DNA of 64,000 nucleotides from Fratercula arctica (Eukaryota > Chordata > Aves > Charadriiformes > Alcidae), in assembly GCA_947846985.1 (NCBI GenBank), contig CANTUZ010000025.1, positions 20,706,100-20,770,099 on the forward strand, in the 5' to 3' direction. The position numbers were made by a program, and so were the translations under genes. Shown here one piece after another: positions 12,185-24,523 of the stretch. The notes under the pieces are model-generated. The model was not told the origin of the DNA. It worked only from the letters and a program-made list of their open reading frames with translations, and did no database searches. Within the stretch, counting starts at the first letter, position 1; each line of letters begins with the position of its first letter.

Positions 12185-12866
12185 TGTGGTGGGTTGACCC
12201 AAAGCTGCTCTATCACTGCCATCCTCAAATGGACAGGGGTGAGAAAAATATAACAAAAAGCTCATGGGTCAAGATAAGGACATGGAGAGATCACTCACCA
12301 ATTACCATCATGAACAAAACAGACTTGACTTGGGGAAATGAATTTAATTTCTAACCAATCAAATCAGAGTAGGATAATGAGAAAAGAAAAGCTAAATATT
12401 AAAACACCTTCCCCCATCCCTCCCTTTTTCCCAGACTCAACTTCACTTCCAATTTTCTCTACCTCTTCCTCCCCCAGTGGTGCATGGGGATAGGGAATGG
12501 GAGTTTGTGCCACTCCCTCCTCCTCAGCAGGGAAGACTCCTCACACTCTTCCCCTGCTCCAGCATGGGGTCTCTCCCACAGGAGACAGTTCTCCAATGTG
12601 AATCTTTCACACGGTCTGCAGTTCTTCATGAACTGCTCCAGCATGGGTCCCATCCATCCACCTGCTCCAGCATGGGGTCCTCCATAGGCTGCAGGGGGAC
12701 AGGCTGCCTCACCATGGTCTTCACCACGGGCTGCAGGGGAATCTCTGCTCCAGCACCTGGAGCACCTCCTCCCCCTCCTTCACTGACCTTGGTGTCCACA
12801 GAGTTGTTTCTCTCACTCCTCTCTTCTGGCTACAGCTGCTGTTGCGTAGTTACTTTCCCCCCCTTC
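12185..12866 (-). mobile_element. LTR type D, minus strand
   Basis: It starts TGTGGTGGGTTGACCC, the reverse complement of the end of the plus-strand copy at 37,633. It carries the same string of CTGCTCCAGCATGGG-like short repeats, and the sequence covering AATAAATT on the LTR strand. The repeats open a spurious plus-strand frame (12,477-12,869). The far end abuts the CR1 copy C tail at about 12,870. Confidence 0.85.
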
Positions 12867-12957
12867 TAAAATATAGAATCATAGAATGGTTTAGGTTGGA
12901 AGGGACCTTAAAGAACATCTTGTTCCAACTCCCTGCCATGGTCAGGGACACCTTCCA

Positions 12958-15660
12958 CTAGACCAGGTTACTCAGAGCCCCATCTAAGCTGGCCTTGAAC
13001 ACTTCCAGGGATGGGGCAGACACAACTTCCCCAGGCAACCTGTTCCAGTGTCTCACCACCCTCACAGGAAAGAATTTCTTCCTAATATCTAATCTAAATC
13101 TACCCACTTTCAGTTTGAGGCCATTATCCCTCATCCTATCACTACACTCCCTGATAAAGAGTCCCAATCCAGTTTTCCTGGAAGCCCTTCAGGTACTGGA
13201 AAGCTGCTATAACATCTCCCCTGAGTCTTCTCCTCTCCAAGCTGAACAACCCCAACTCTCTCAGCCTGTCCTCATAGCACAGGTGCTCCAGCCCTTTGAT
13301 CATCTTCTTGGCCCTCCTCTGGAACAGTTCCAATAGGTCCATGTCATTCTTATGTTGGGGGTTCCAGATCTGGACTCAGTACTCCAGGTGGGGGGTCTCA
13401 CCAGAGCTGAGTAAAGGGGCAGAATCACCTCCCTCAGCCTGCTGGCCACGCTTCTCTTGATGCGGCCCAGGATGCGGTTGGCTGTCTGGGCTGCAAGCGC
13501 ACATTGCTGGCTCATGTTGAGGTTCTCATCTACCAACACCCCCAAGTCCTTCTCCTCAGGGCTGCTCTCGAGCCATTCTCTGCCCAGCCTGTATCTGTGC
13601 TTGGGATTGTCCCGACCCAGGTGCAGGACCTTGCACTTGGCCTTGTTGAACGTCATGAGGTTTGCACAGGTACACCTCTCAGTCCTCTCCAGGTCCCTCT
13701 GAATAGCATCCCTTCCCTCCAGGGTGTCGACTACGCCACACAGCTTGGTGTCATCGGCAAGCTTGCTGAGGGTGCACTCAATCCCAACAATTGTGTCACC
13801 AACAAAGATGTTAAATAGTTCCGGTCCTAGTACCAACCCCTCATCACCGCTCACCACTTGGACATCAAGTCGTTGACTGCAACTCTTTCAGTGCAACTAT
13901 CCAGCCAGTTCCTTATCCACAAAGCAGTCCATCTGTCAAATCCATCTCTCCAATTTAGAGACCAGGATGTCATGCAGGACAGTGTCAAATGCTTTGCATA
14001 AGTCCAGGTAGATGACACCTGTTGCTCTCCCCTTATCCACCAATGCTGTAATGCTGTTGTAGAAGGCCACCAAATATGTCAGGCATGATTTGCCCTTAAT
14101 GAAGCTATATTGGCTGTCACCAATCACCTTATTTTCCACATGCCTTAGCAGAGTTTCCAGAAGGATCTGCTCCATGATCTTGCCAGGCACAGAGGTGAGA
14201 CTGACCAGCCCATAGTTCCCCAGGTCTTCCTTTTTTCCCTTTTTGAAAGTGGGGGTTATGTTTCCCCTTTTCCAGTCAGCAGGAGCTTCTCCAGACTGCC
14301 ATGACTTCTCAGATGTGATGGATAGTGGCTTAGCAACTTCATCCACCAGTTCCCTCAGGACCCACAGATGCATCTCATCAGGTCCCATGGACTTGTGCAC
14401 CTTCAGGTGGTCTCCTCCTACAGTGGTCTCCTCATTCTCACAGCCCCTGCCTTTGCCTTCTGCAACTTGAGTGATGTGGCTAGAGCCCTTGCCAGTGAAG
14501 GCCAAGGTGAAAAAGTCATTGAGTACCTCAGCCTTGTACATGTCCTGGGTGACCACGTCTCCCTTTTCCCTCTGGAGTGGGCCCACATTTTCCCTAGTCT
14601 TCCTTTTGTCACCTATAGAAGCCTTTCTTATTGTCCTTGACATCCCTGGCCAGATTTAACTCTATCTGGGCTTTAGCTTTCCTAACCTGATCCCTGGCTG
14701 CTCAGACAATTTCTCTGTATTCCTCCCAGGCTACCTGCCTTTGCTTCCACCCTCTGTAGCCTTCCTTCTTCTGTTTGAGAGTGTCCAGGAGCTCCTTGTT
14801 CATCCATGCAGGCCTCCTGGCGTTTTTGTCCGATTTCCTCTTTGTCAGGATGCATCGCTCCTGAGCTTGGAGGTGGTCCTTGAATACTAACCAGCTTCCT
14901 TGGGCCCCTCTTCCTTCCAGGGCTTTATCCCACATTACTCCATCAAACAGATCCCTGAAGAGGCCAAAGTCTGCTCTCCTGAAGTGTAGGGTAGCAAGCT
15001 TACTGCGCGCCCTCCTCACTGGCACTGCAGCCAAGACTGTCCTTGAGCTTGACATTCTCCACCAGCCCCTCCTTGTTGGTGAGAACAAGATCCAGCATGG
15101 CACCTCTTTTCATTGGCTCCTCTATCACTTGGAGAAGGAAGTTATCATTGACGCATTCCAGGAACCTCCTGGATTGCTTATGCCCTGCTGTTGCCCCTCC
15201 AACATATATCAGGGTGGTTGAAGTCCCCCATGAGGACCAGGGCCTGTGAACGCGATGCCGCTCTTATCTGTCTATAGAAGTCCTCAACCACTAGGTCTTC
15301 CTGGTCAGGTGGCCTATAGCAGGCCCCCACTGTAACATCACCTGTCCCTACCCTCCCTTTAATGTTGACCCACAAGCTCTCGGTTGGCTCCTCATCCATC
15401 CCCAGGTGGAGCTCCACACACTCCAGGTGGTCCTTGACATAGAGAGCAACACCCCCTCCTCATCTCCCTTGCCCATCCTTGCTGAAGGGTCTGTATCCTT
15501 CTACTCCAACACTCCAGTATTAGGAGCCATCCCACCATGTCTCCGTGATGCCAATTAGATCATAGCCTTGTAGGCGTGCGCACATCTCTAACTCCTCTTG
15601 TTTGTTCCACATGCTACGTGCGTTTGCATAGAGGCATTTAAGTTGGGCCCCCAATGAAGC
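12958..15660 (-). pseudogene. CR1 copy C ORF2 (endonuclease-RT), broken
   Basis: Minus-strand pieces follow each other in the right order. The endonuclease start lies near 15,660 (YANARSMWNKQEELE, ITETWWDGS). Next come the endonuclease core in 15,178-15,417 (VGACYRPPDQ, LMGDFNHPDICW), the linker in 14,702-15,103, RT in 13,936-14,643 ([19 protein letters not shown]), and the RT tail in 13,300-13,857 and 12,958-13,342 ([32 protein letters not shown]). The product would nick DNA and reverse-transcribe CR1 RNA on site. Frame shifts and stops separate the pieces, for example between 15,178 and 15,103 and between 13,936 and 13,857. The RT FADD-box segment is readable as LADDTKL. Confidence 0.88.
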
Positions 15661-15699
15661 TAGCTTCCTGGCTGGAGTGGCTAGTTTTCCTTTAAGCTG

Positions 15700-16912
15700 C
15701 ACTCCAGGTGCTCTCCTGTTGACCTGCAACCCATGCCCAGGTTCTGGGCCTCTATTGGCATCGTATTGGTAGGAGTGGGATGGATTCCAGTTCTCCTCCC
15801 CCAGAAACTCTAGTTTAAAGCCCTCTTCACAAGCTTGGCAAGCCTGACCAAAGATGTTCTTCCCCTTTTCTGACAGGTGGGCCCCCTCAGGCCCCAATAG
15901 ACTTGGTTTCTCAAAGTGAGTCCCATAATCTAAGCCAAACCCCTGGCTGTGGCACCAGTCCTGTAGCCAGTTATTGATTTGCCAGATTTGCCTGGCCCTA
16001 TCAACTCCCTTCCCTTTGACCAGGAGGATCAATTAGATTGATTAGAAAACTACCTGTGCCCTGACTGCTGCTCCCAGGGCTCTATAATCTTTCTTGATAG
16101 TCTTCAGGCTGCTCCCAGCTGCATCACTGGTGCCCACATGGAACAGCAGCAGCAGATAATAGTCTGAGGGCTGCATAAAGTTTAGTAGTCTCTTGGTGGC
16201 ATCCCTGATACAAGCCCCTGGCAAGCAGCACACCTCTCTAGAGAGTGCATCAGGTCAGCAAATGAGTGCCTCCGTACCTCTCAGAAGAGAGATGCCTACA
16301 ACTATCACCCATTACCTTTTCTTAGTTGCACTGGTTGCTATACATGGAGCAGATCAGGTAGTCTTACTCAGCTCAAACACCTCTCCTGATACAGTAGGTT
16401 TTCCCTCTTCACTCTGCAGAGCAGTGAAGCAGTTCTGCAAGGGCACCTCAGTTTTTGGGGGAAGTCTCTTCCTCCTGCTGGTCTTTGCAGTTACAAGCTT
16501 CCATTCTGTGTTACTGGCCTCCCTTCCTTCTGTGTGTGCCAGCATGGGAGTTTTTAACTGTTTGGCTATGGGTTGTGGGCAGTGCTTGTAACCAGCTGTC
16601 TATCTCCTTCTCAGCCTCCCTGATTCTATGCAGCCTCCTCACTGCCTCCTGCAGCTCAGCCACCTGCTGCAGGAAGTCCTCCACCTGGGCATACCTTTTG
16701 CAGGCAGATGTGCTGCCAACCCCTGGTCCAGGCACCTCCTGCAGTCTGAGGCCTGCACTGCAGCTTCTCCCTTCAGCAGTCCCATCTGGGTGGAGGCATT
16801 GGCCACTGCTGGGGTGGATGATGCAGAGCCCCAAGCCCGAGCTGCAGTCTTTGCTCTCAGACAAGTGTCTGACATTCTGCTTTGAGTACCCTTGACCTGT
16901 GCAGATGGTCAC
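15700..16912 (-). pseudogene. CR1 copy C ORF1 (coiled coil and SGNH esterase), broken
   Basis: The minus strand reads, from right to left, a coiled-coil region (QVEDFLQQVAELQEAVRRL, about 16,620-16,690), then remnants of the esterase part (LLNFMQPSDYYLLLLFHVG near 16,150-16,200), then its C-terminal portion (INNWLQDWCHSQGFG, LLGPEGAHLSEKGKNIFGQ in 15,520-16,032). This matches the layout of CR1 ORF1, an RNA-binding and esterase protein. Stops and frame shifts break it into at least three frames. The N-terminal cysteine pairs are poorly kept. Confidence 0.8.
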
Positions 16913-17049
16913 AGGACAGTGCTCGACCAGTGGAACGCTCCTCCTTCAAAGAGGCACCCTTCCGTGCAAACTGCCATACCCTGATCACTCACGCTCCCTA
17001 GGGTGCTTTTTTTTTTTTTTTTTTTCCAATATGCAGGAGGGTGGTCACT

Positions 17050-17410
17050 GTTGCTCTAGTAACATCCATGCCTCATCAGCACCTCCCGTGAGAGTTGCCG
17101 GCTCCCAGCGTGTTCTTACCTCAGGAAAACCGCCTAGGCGCCGAGCTCTGCCTCTGCGGGTCGGGTCGGCCCAGCTCCGGCGCAGCTCCCCTCAACGACT
17201 GGCAGTTAGTTTCCGTTACCCCACGTTTAAATGTCCCGCCGTTGCTCTGGCAACGCTCCCGCCTCATCAGCGCCTCCTACGAAAGCTGCCGGCTCCCGGT
17301 GAGTCTCCCCTCTGCCCTGGCACATCCTTACCTCAGAAAAACCGCCTGTGTGCCAAGCTCTGACACTCCACTGCGAGTCGGCGCGGCTCCGGAGCAGCTC
17401 CTCTCGCCTA
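17050..17410. repeat. GC-rich tandem repeat between two head-to-head CR1 copies
   Basis: Two imperfect copies of a unit of about 190 bp start at 17,050 and 17,241. Shared blocks include GTTGCTCT, GCCTCATCAGC, GCCGGCTCCC and CTTACCTCAG. The area has many CpGs, in contrast to the AT-rich surroundings. It lies where the 5' ends of CR1 copies C and D meet, so it is probably a CR1 5' regulatory region built of monomers. Which copy owns it cannot be decided by reading. Confidence 0.7.
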
Positions 17411-17814
17411 GGAGAGCAGCTCCAGTGCTCGTTTTTGAGGCTTTTGGAACCCGGGAAAAGCGGCAAGCCCGAGCCGGTACCGGCAGTTCCGGGGGCCGGA
17501 GACAGCTGAGGAGCCGAGGGCGGAGCCAGCACCACCGGCGGCAGATCTAAACGAGGCATGCTGGGACTACTCCTCCCTCGTAAAAAAAGCCCTTTCAGAA
17601 GAACACCCACTAGGTCGCTGCGCACTGAGCAAGCAAGCAAGCAACGAGTGAGTGTTGCCTGGGTGTTACCCGGGGAGTCACCCGGGAGCACCACGACAAG
17701 GGTTGGCTTCCTGGGCGGGCAAACAGAGTGCGGCACAACAGTCCAGTTGCAGCAGTTTGCACGGCAGTTCACACGGGAGAGTGCTGAAAGACTGCCAACA
17801 TCGGCCACGAAGCG

Positions 17815-18919
17815 ATGGTATCCACCCGGAAGAAAACCGTGGCATCTGTGAGCTCTGCACCCACCAGCTCTGATGCAGCTTCCCAGATGGAGCTCCTGTG
17901 GGAACATGCTGCCACCCAGATGTCGGGCTGTAGGGCGTGCCCTGCTCTTATGCCGATGTCAGATGGGAGTGGTGGGTATGCCTGTGGGAGATGTGCCCAG
18001 GGAGAGGAGCTCCAAGCTCCTTCACTTCATAATAGAGCTCAGGGAGGAGGTAAGGAGGTTGAGGGCCCTCAGGGAATGTGTGAGAGAGATAGGGAGTAGC
18101 ACCCTGCCTACCGTGATAGGAACCAAGCAGGCAGGTAGAACCCCTGCAGCAGAGAACTCCCTGTCCTTTCTCTGCCTGACTGAATGTGGTGACTTGGAGG
18201 ACAGGGGGCAATGGCAAGAAGTTCCTGCCCAGCGCAACAGGTGCCGCAGTTGCAACTGCCCAGTGACTACCCCACCTTCCCAGATGCCATTGCATAACGG
18301 GTACAGTGTTCTGCAAGGGAACTTGGACAATGACGAGCATGATAGTTCTTCCACCTCGGAGGTGTCATCAAGGTCTAGTCGGACCACCCCCTACATCAAA
18401 ACCTCTGCGGTAAAGAAGAAAAGGAGTCATTGTCATAGGTGACTCCCTACTGAAGGGAGTGGAAGGCCTGATATGCAGGCTGGACCTGCTACACAGGGAG
18501 ACCTGCTGCCTCCCTGGGGCCCAGGTCAAGAATGTGAAGAGGAAGCTTCCTTCCCTGGTATGGCCCTCAGACTATTACCCGCTTTTGATCTTTCAGGTAG
18601 GCGGTGACGAAGTAGTGAAAAGAAGTCTGAGGGCAATGAAGAGAGATTTCAGGACCCTGGGATGGCCGCTCAAGGGATTGGGAGCGCAAGTTGTGTTCTC
18701 CTCTGTCCTCCAGTTGATGAGGGGGTAAATAGGAAGAGCCAGCAGATCAATGCCTGGCTCCAAGTCTGGTGCTACTGTCAGGACTTTGGGTTCTTTGACC
18801 AAGGCCTGATTTACAAGACACCAGGCCTGCTGGTAACAGGCGGGAATAGCTTATCTTGCAGGGGGAAAAGGGTTCTAGGACAAGAGCTATCAGGGCTCAT
18901 TGATAGGGCTTTAAACTAG
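17815..18919 (+). pseudogene. CR1 copy D ORF1 (cysteine knuckle, coiled coil, SGNH esterase), broken
   Basis: The start is ATG 17,815 (MVSTRKKTVASVSSAP), followed by a cysteine motif near residues 37-60 (CRAC, CGRC). After a frame shift around 18,010 a coiled coil follows (ELREEVRRLRALRE, to about 18,090). The esterase region lies in 18,430-18,728 (GDSLLKGVEGLICRLD, PSDYYPLLIFQVGGDE, GAQVVFSS), where GDSL is the nucleophile block. After another shift comes LLVTGGNSLSCRGKRVLGQ in 18,662-18,919. In CR1 this protein binds the element RNA. The intact family protein would be one frame; here at least three frames are needed. Confidence 0.85.
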
Positions 18920-19059
18920 ATTTGAAGGGGGGTGGGGATGGTACTGGGCTTGCTAGAGAGGTGCCAGGGCATAGTTGCTCAGCACTTGTCGGGGAGCATG
19001 GCAGTATTTCTGAGAGTCAGAAGGCCTACCACCCCTCAAGGGTGAAAACTACACACACA

Positions 19060-21700
19060 GCTCCCTCTCTGAAATGCTTAAACACCAGTGCACAGAGCAT
19101 GGGGAATAAGCAGGAAGAGCTGGAGATCTGTGTGTGGTTGCAGGGCCATGATCTCATTGCAATTACTGAGATGTGGTGGGATAGCTCACATGACTGGAAT
19201 GCTGTCATGGATGGCTATGTCCTTTTTAGGAAAAACAGGCCAGCAAGGTGAGGTGGTGGAGTTGCTCTTTGTATGAGAGAGCATCTGGAATGTATTGAGC
19301 TCTCCCTGGGGGCAGATGAAGAGAGAGCTGAGAGCTTGTGGGTAAGGATTAAGGGGCAGGCAAATATGAGAGACACTGTTGTGGGTGTTTATTACAGGCC
19401 ACCTGATCAGGATGGGGAAGCTGATGAGGCCTTCTACAGACAGCTGAAGGTAGCCTCACAATCACAGGCCTTGGTTCTTATGGGGGACTTCAATCACCCT
19501 GATATCTGCTGGGAAGACCACACAGCCAGGCACGCACAGTCCAGGAGGCTCCTCCAGTGTATTGATGATAACTTTTTGACACAGGTGGTGCAGGAGCCAA
19601 CAAGGAGAGGTGTACTACTGGACCTAGTACTGACAAACACAGAGGGACTGGTGGAGGACATTAAGGTTGGGGGCACCCTAGGTTGTAGTGATCATGACTT
19701 GATAGAGTTCAGGATCATGGGTACTACGCACAAAACAACAAGAAGTAAAATTGCAACCTTGGATTTCAGGAGGGCTAACTTTGACCTCTTCAAGAAACTG
19801 CTTGGAGAGATCCTGTGGGCTAGGGCTCTGGAAGGCAAAGGGACTCAAGAGAGCTGGTTGGTATTCAAAGACCACTTTCTCCAAGCTCAGGATCAGTGCA
19901 TCCCTAAGAACAAGAAATCAGCCAAGGGATGCAGGAGACCTGCATGGTTGAGCAGGGAGCTTCTGAAAAAGCTCAAGAGGAAGAAGGAAGTTTATAATAA
20001 GTGGAAGAAGGGACTGACCCCTTGGGAAGATTACAAGAATGCCGCTAGAGCGTGCAGGGATGAAACAAGAAAAGCCAAGGCCTCCTTGGAATTAAACCTG
20101 GCAAGGGATGTCAAGGTCAACAGGAAGGGCTTCTTCAAGTATATTGGAGGCAAAAGGAAAACTAGAGAAAATGTGGGCCCACTGTTGAATGAGACAGGAG
20201 CCATGGTGACAGAGGATGCGGAGAAGGTGGAGTTACTGAATGCCTTCTTTGCTTCGGTCTTTACTGCTCGGCCCAGCCCTCAGGAGTCCCAGACTTCAGG
20301 GAAAATCTGGACGAAGGAAGGCTTCCCCTTGGTTGAGGAGGATCAAGTGAGAGATCAGTTAAGTAAACTGCATATCCACAAGTCCATGGGTCCTGATGGG
20401 ATGCACCCGAGAGTGCTGAGGGAGCTGTTGGAAGTCATCGCTGGGCCACTCTCCATCATCTTTGAAAAGTCCTGGAGAACAGGCGAGGTGCCCGAGGACT
20501 GGAGGAAAGCCAATGTCACTCCAGTCTTCAAAAAGGGCAAGAAGGAGGACCCGGGGAACTACAGGCCAGTCAGCCTCACCTCCATCCCTGGAAAGATGAT
20601 GGAACAGCTCATTCTGGGTGTCATCTCAAAGCACGTGGAGGAAAAGAAAGCTATATCGGAAGTAGTCGACATGGATTCACCAAGGGGAAATCATGTCTGA
20701 CTAATCTGATAGCCTTCTATGATGGGATGACTAGATGGATAGATGAGGGGAGGGCGGGAGATGTGGTCTACCTTGACTTAAGCAAGGTGTTCGACATGGT
20801 CTCCCACAGCATCCTCATAGGGAAGCTTGGGAAGTGTGGGTTAGATGAATGGACAGTGGGGTGGATAGAAAACTGGTTGAAAGGCAGAGCTCAGAGGGTC
20901 GTGATTAGGGGCACAGAGTCTAGTTGGAGTTCAGTGACAAGTGGTGTTCCCCAGGGGTCAGTACTGGGTCCAATCCTGTTCAATATATTTATCAATGACC
21001 TGGATGAGGGGATAGAGTGCACCCTCATCACGTTTGCTGATGACACAGAGCTGGGAGGGGTGGCTGACACATCGGAGGGCTGTGCTGCCATACAGTGAGA
21101 CCTGGACAGGCTGGAGAGTTGGGTGGAGAGAAACCTTATGAAATTCAATAAGGGCAAGTGTAGGGTGCTGCACCTGGGGAGGAATAACCCCATGTACCAG
21201 TACAGGTTGGGGGCTGACCTGCTGGAGAGCAGCTCTGTGGAAAAAGACCTGGGAATCCTAGTGGACAAAGGATGACCATGAGGCAGCAATGTGCCCTTGT
21301 GGCCAAAAAGGCCAATGGCATCCTGGGGTGCATCAAGAAGAGTGTGGCAAGCAGGTCGAGGGAGGTCATCCTCCCCCTCTACTCTGCCTTGGTGAGGCCG
21401 CACCTGGAGTACTGTGTCCAGTTCTGGGCTCCCCGGTTCAAGAAGGACAGGTAACTGCTGGAGAGGGTGCAGCAGAGGGCTACCAAGATGATTAGGGAAC
21501 TGGAACACCTCTCTTATGAAGAAAGGCTGAGGGATTTGGATCTCTTCAGTCTGGAAAAAAAGAAGACTGAGGGGGGGGATCTTATCAATGCTTATAAATA
21601 CTTAAAGGATGGGTGTCAGGAGGATGAGGCCAGGCTCTTTTCAGTGGTGCCCAGTGACAGGACAAGAGGTAATGGGCTAATGGGCACAATCTTGAGCATA
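19060..21700 (+). pseudogene. CR1 copy D ORF2 (endonuclease-RT), broken
   Basis: The endonuclease begins near 19,070 (NTSAQSMGNKQEELEI). One stop (TGA, about 19,249) interrupts it before the long frame 19,273-20,700 (475 codons). That frame carries VYYRPPDQD, LMGDFNHPDICWE and SDHDLIEF of the APE-type endonuclease, then the RT fingers ([32 protein letters not shown]). A frame shift near 20,690 leads to 20,727-21,098 with the RT palm ([36 protein letters not shown]). Further breaks follow to 21,700. The catalytic aspartates are still present, so decay is moderate. Confidence 0.9.
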
Positions 21701-21949
21701 GGAAGTTCCACCTAAACATGAGGAGGAACTTCTTTCCTTTGAGGGTGGCAGAGCACTGGAACAGGCTGCCCAGAGAGGTGGTGGAGTCTCTGTCCCTGGA
21801 GACATTCAAAACCCACCTGGACGTGTTCCTGTGTAACCTGCTCTAGGTGACCCTGCTCTGGCAGGGGGATTGGACTAGATGATCTTCAGAGGTCCCTTCC
21901 AACCCCTGTCATTCTGTGATGACTGACCTCAGCACTACACAGCGCTCAC

Positions 21950-22125
21950 AGAGGTGCTACCACCGTCACTGATTGGCTCACCTTTGGCCAGTGTCGAGTA
22001 TGTCTTGGAGCTGTCTGGCATTGGCTAGATCAGGGAAACTTCTAGCAGCTTCTCACAGAAGCCACCCCTGTAGCCCCCCCCCACTACTAAAACCTTGCCA
22101 TGCAAACCCAATACAATATGCCAGT
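21950..22125 (-). mobile_element. LTR type D, 5' fragment
   Basis: On the minus strand this matches the start of the type D LTR at 35,847-35,911 plus 36,634-36,720: AAGGTTTTAGTAGTGGGGG, GGGGTGGCTTCTGTGAGAAG, TCCAAGACATAC and GAGCCAATCAGTGAC. Only about 175 bp remain, right after CR1 copy D. Confidence 0.75.
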
Positions 22126-22156
22126 GTGAACTGTTTAACTTTTTGTCAAGGTTCAT

Positions 22157-22176
22157 TTAAAAAAAAAAAAAAAAAA
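22157..22176. repeat. A-run
   Basis: About 18 consecutive A residues with no clear retroposon upstream; a simple homopolymer. Confidence 0.8.
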
Positions 22177-22683
22177 GTAGGATTGAAAAACTGTGTTTTG
22201 AACATTTTTTCACATAGTATTTCATTCCATCAAAAAAAGGAAAAAGCCCGCATATTATCTTTGACAGTCTTCTGTCATAATAGTCCAAAACTCTTTTGGA
22301 GATTTATTGATGTAACTTTACAGTACTTTGAACCATTACTGGAAAATAAAGCACTGTTTTAAGGTGAGAAAATAGCGTTGCTTTAGTTAGCATTCAGCAA
22401 ACACTCTTTTCTGACAAGGAATATGTATAGGGAGAATGAATCTTGTGTTGATCGCTGAAAGAGATTCAAAGTTCATAGTTCACAAAAGAGAAGGAATGGT
22501 TAATAAAACCAGATCTGACCTTGAAGGGAAATAAAGAAAATGTTTATGAAGACAGAATTTGTCTCATTTCCATTTTACATTTTTTTAAAGTTTGTTAATG
22601 ACATAGAGCATAACAATGGTGATATGACCACAGATCATAGCTGCAAGCAGCATACAAACTTACCTACAGTAATGTCCAGAAGT

Positions 22684-23656
22684 AGAATCATAGAATGTGT
22701 TGGGTTGGAAGGGACCTTTAAAGGTCATCTAGTCCAACCCCCCTGCAGTCAGCAGGGACATCTTCAACTAGATCAGATTGCTCAGAGCCTCATCAAGCCT
22801 GGCCTTGAATGTCTCCAGGGATGGGGCCTCCACCACCTCTCTGGGCAGCCTGTTCCAGTGCCTCACCACCCTCATTATAAAGAACTTCTTCCTAATGTCT
22901 AGTCTAAACCTACCCTGCTCTAGTTTAAAGCCATTGCCCCTTGTCCTATCGCTACATGCCCTTGCAAACAGCCCCTCCCCAGCTTTCTTGTAGGCCCCCC
23001 TTCAGGTACTGTAAGGCCGCTATAAGGTCTCCCCAGAGCCTTCTCTTCTCCAGGCTGAACAACCCCAACTCTCTCAGCCTGTCTTCATAGGAGAGGTGCT
23101 CCAGCCCTCGGATCATCTTCGTGGCCCTCCTCTGGACCCTCTCCAACAGGTCCATGTCCTTCTTGTGCTGAGGGTTCCAGAGCTGGATGCAGTACTCCAG
23201 GTGGGGTCTCACCAGAGCAGAGTAGAGGGGGAGAATCACCTCTCTCGATCTGCTGGCCACGCTTCTTTTGATGCAGCCCAGGATGCGATTGGCCTTCTGG
23301 GCTGCGAGTGCACATTGTTGGCTCATGTCCAGCTTTTCATCCACCAGTACCCCCAAGTCCTTTTCCGCAGGGATGCTCTCTATCACGTCATCCCCCAGCC
23401 TGTGTTGATAATGAAGATTGTCTCGACCCAAGTGCAGGACCTTGCACTTGGCCTTGTTGAACCTCATGAGGTTTGCTTGGGCCCACCTCTCTAGCTCACC
23501 CAGATCCCTCTGGATGACATCCTGTCCCTTTGGCCTGTCAACTGCACCGCTCAGCTTGGTGTCATCTGCAAACTTGCTGAGGGTGCACTCAATCCCACTG
23601 TCTAAATCATTAATGAAGATATTGAACAGCACCGGTCCCAGTACGGATCCTTGTAG
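22684..23656 (-). mobile_element. CR1 LINE copy E, 3' part
   Basis: The tail AGAATCATAGAATG lies at 22,684. The minus-strand frame 22,952-23,656 is open and reads [42 protein letters not shown] and [16 protein letters not shown], so the RT palm aspartates to near the end of ORF2 are uninterrupted. The 5' end is truncated inside the GVPQGS motif. It is close to copies B and I. Confidence 0.93.
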
Positions 23657-24517
23657 ATGCCTCGGGAAAGTAGGTGCCTCGGGAAAGGTATAAAAGGGCA
23701 AACATATGGTGATACTTTCCCAGACTGTAGCAAATTATGTTCGTGGGCAATATTTTTATATTCAATAGCCCTTTCATGATTTTTTTCCACGGACTTCTCC
23801 AATGATGTCTTTGAAATCATATAAAATCTTACTATCCGCAACATCCTTTAAATATACACAGTTTATCTGAGTTATCTGCTTCTGCTTTGAATTGACCACT
23901 TCCTAGTTTTATTTAATGTTTCTTAACCGTCATATTCTGAGAAGCAGTGAACAATTAATTGTTTCCTCTTACCTGCTCTGTACCACTGTTGGTTTTAGAG
24001 ACCTCTATCATACTCCTCCTTTTTCTCCAGGCTAAAATTCTCAGACTGTTTCATCATTCCAGACGCAAAGACCATCTCGCACCTTAGCCATTCCTTGTCA
24101 CCCCATTCAGTACTTCTTGTAAGTGGCCAGTAAAGAGAACAAAACATAATGGTAATTGATGTGGGGATCACAGCAATCACATTTAAAGAGACTAACAACA
24201 CTGACAAACACCAGAGTCTTCTGTTTAGTTACAGTACACACAGGGTATTGGCAGACCAATTAAAGGCTCCTGTCCCCAGGATGTTTTTTACAGGGGGGAA
24301 ATGTCAACCTCCTATTGCTTTCACGTGCTTGGAGCTGCATTACAGGAAAGTTACTTAATGACAATGAGAAGCAAGGGATTGTTTTTGCTCACCAAATGTC
24401 TCATGTAAACAAACAAAAAAAATTTCTTTGCCAGTAATCTAATTTATTCCCCAAATGCACTCTTTCAAAAGGTATCTGTAAGCCACTAACAAAATCAGTA
24501 CAACTGGAATTTGTATG
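23657..24517. other. gene-free stretch
   Basis: No gene was recognised; this is unique AT-rich DNA and the left flank of the composite provirus. Confidence 0.6.
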
Positions 24518-24523
24518 GAAACC

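Larger units (their letters stand above)
12873..17049 (-). mobile_element. CR1 LINE copy C, near full length
   Basis: The 3' tail (TAGAATCATAGAATGG on the plus strand) lies at 12,873 and the element runs leftward-transcribed to about 17 kb, covering 3'UTR, ORF2 and ORF1. It is one of the longest CR1 copies here, and it faces copy D head to head. A T-run at about 17,008-17,026 (A-run on the element strand) lies in its 5' part. The exact 5' boundary is unclear because a GC-rich tandem repeat follows. Confidence 0.88.
17411..21920 (+). mobile_element. CR1 LINE copy D, near full length
   Basis: It has a 5'UTR rich in CpG from about 17,411, ORF1 from 17,815, ORF2 from about 19,060, and a 3'UTR ending in ATTCTGTGAT at 21,920. 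At about 4.5 kb it is the most complete CR1 in the window. ORF1 and ORF2 are both broken by several frame shifts, so it is not an active source. Confidence 0.9.

Noticed and set aside
12477..12869. 130-codon open frame rich in CSSMGS repeats
   Set aside because: It is a chance frame across the short repeats of a minus-strand type D LTR. The same repeats give similar frames at 36,761-37,329.
17227..17907. 226-codon minus-strand open frame in GC-rich DNA
   Set aside because: GC-rich sequence lowers stop frequency; the frame runs antisense over the CR1 copy D 5'UTR and ORF1 start and has no family signature.
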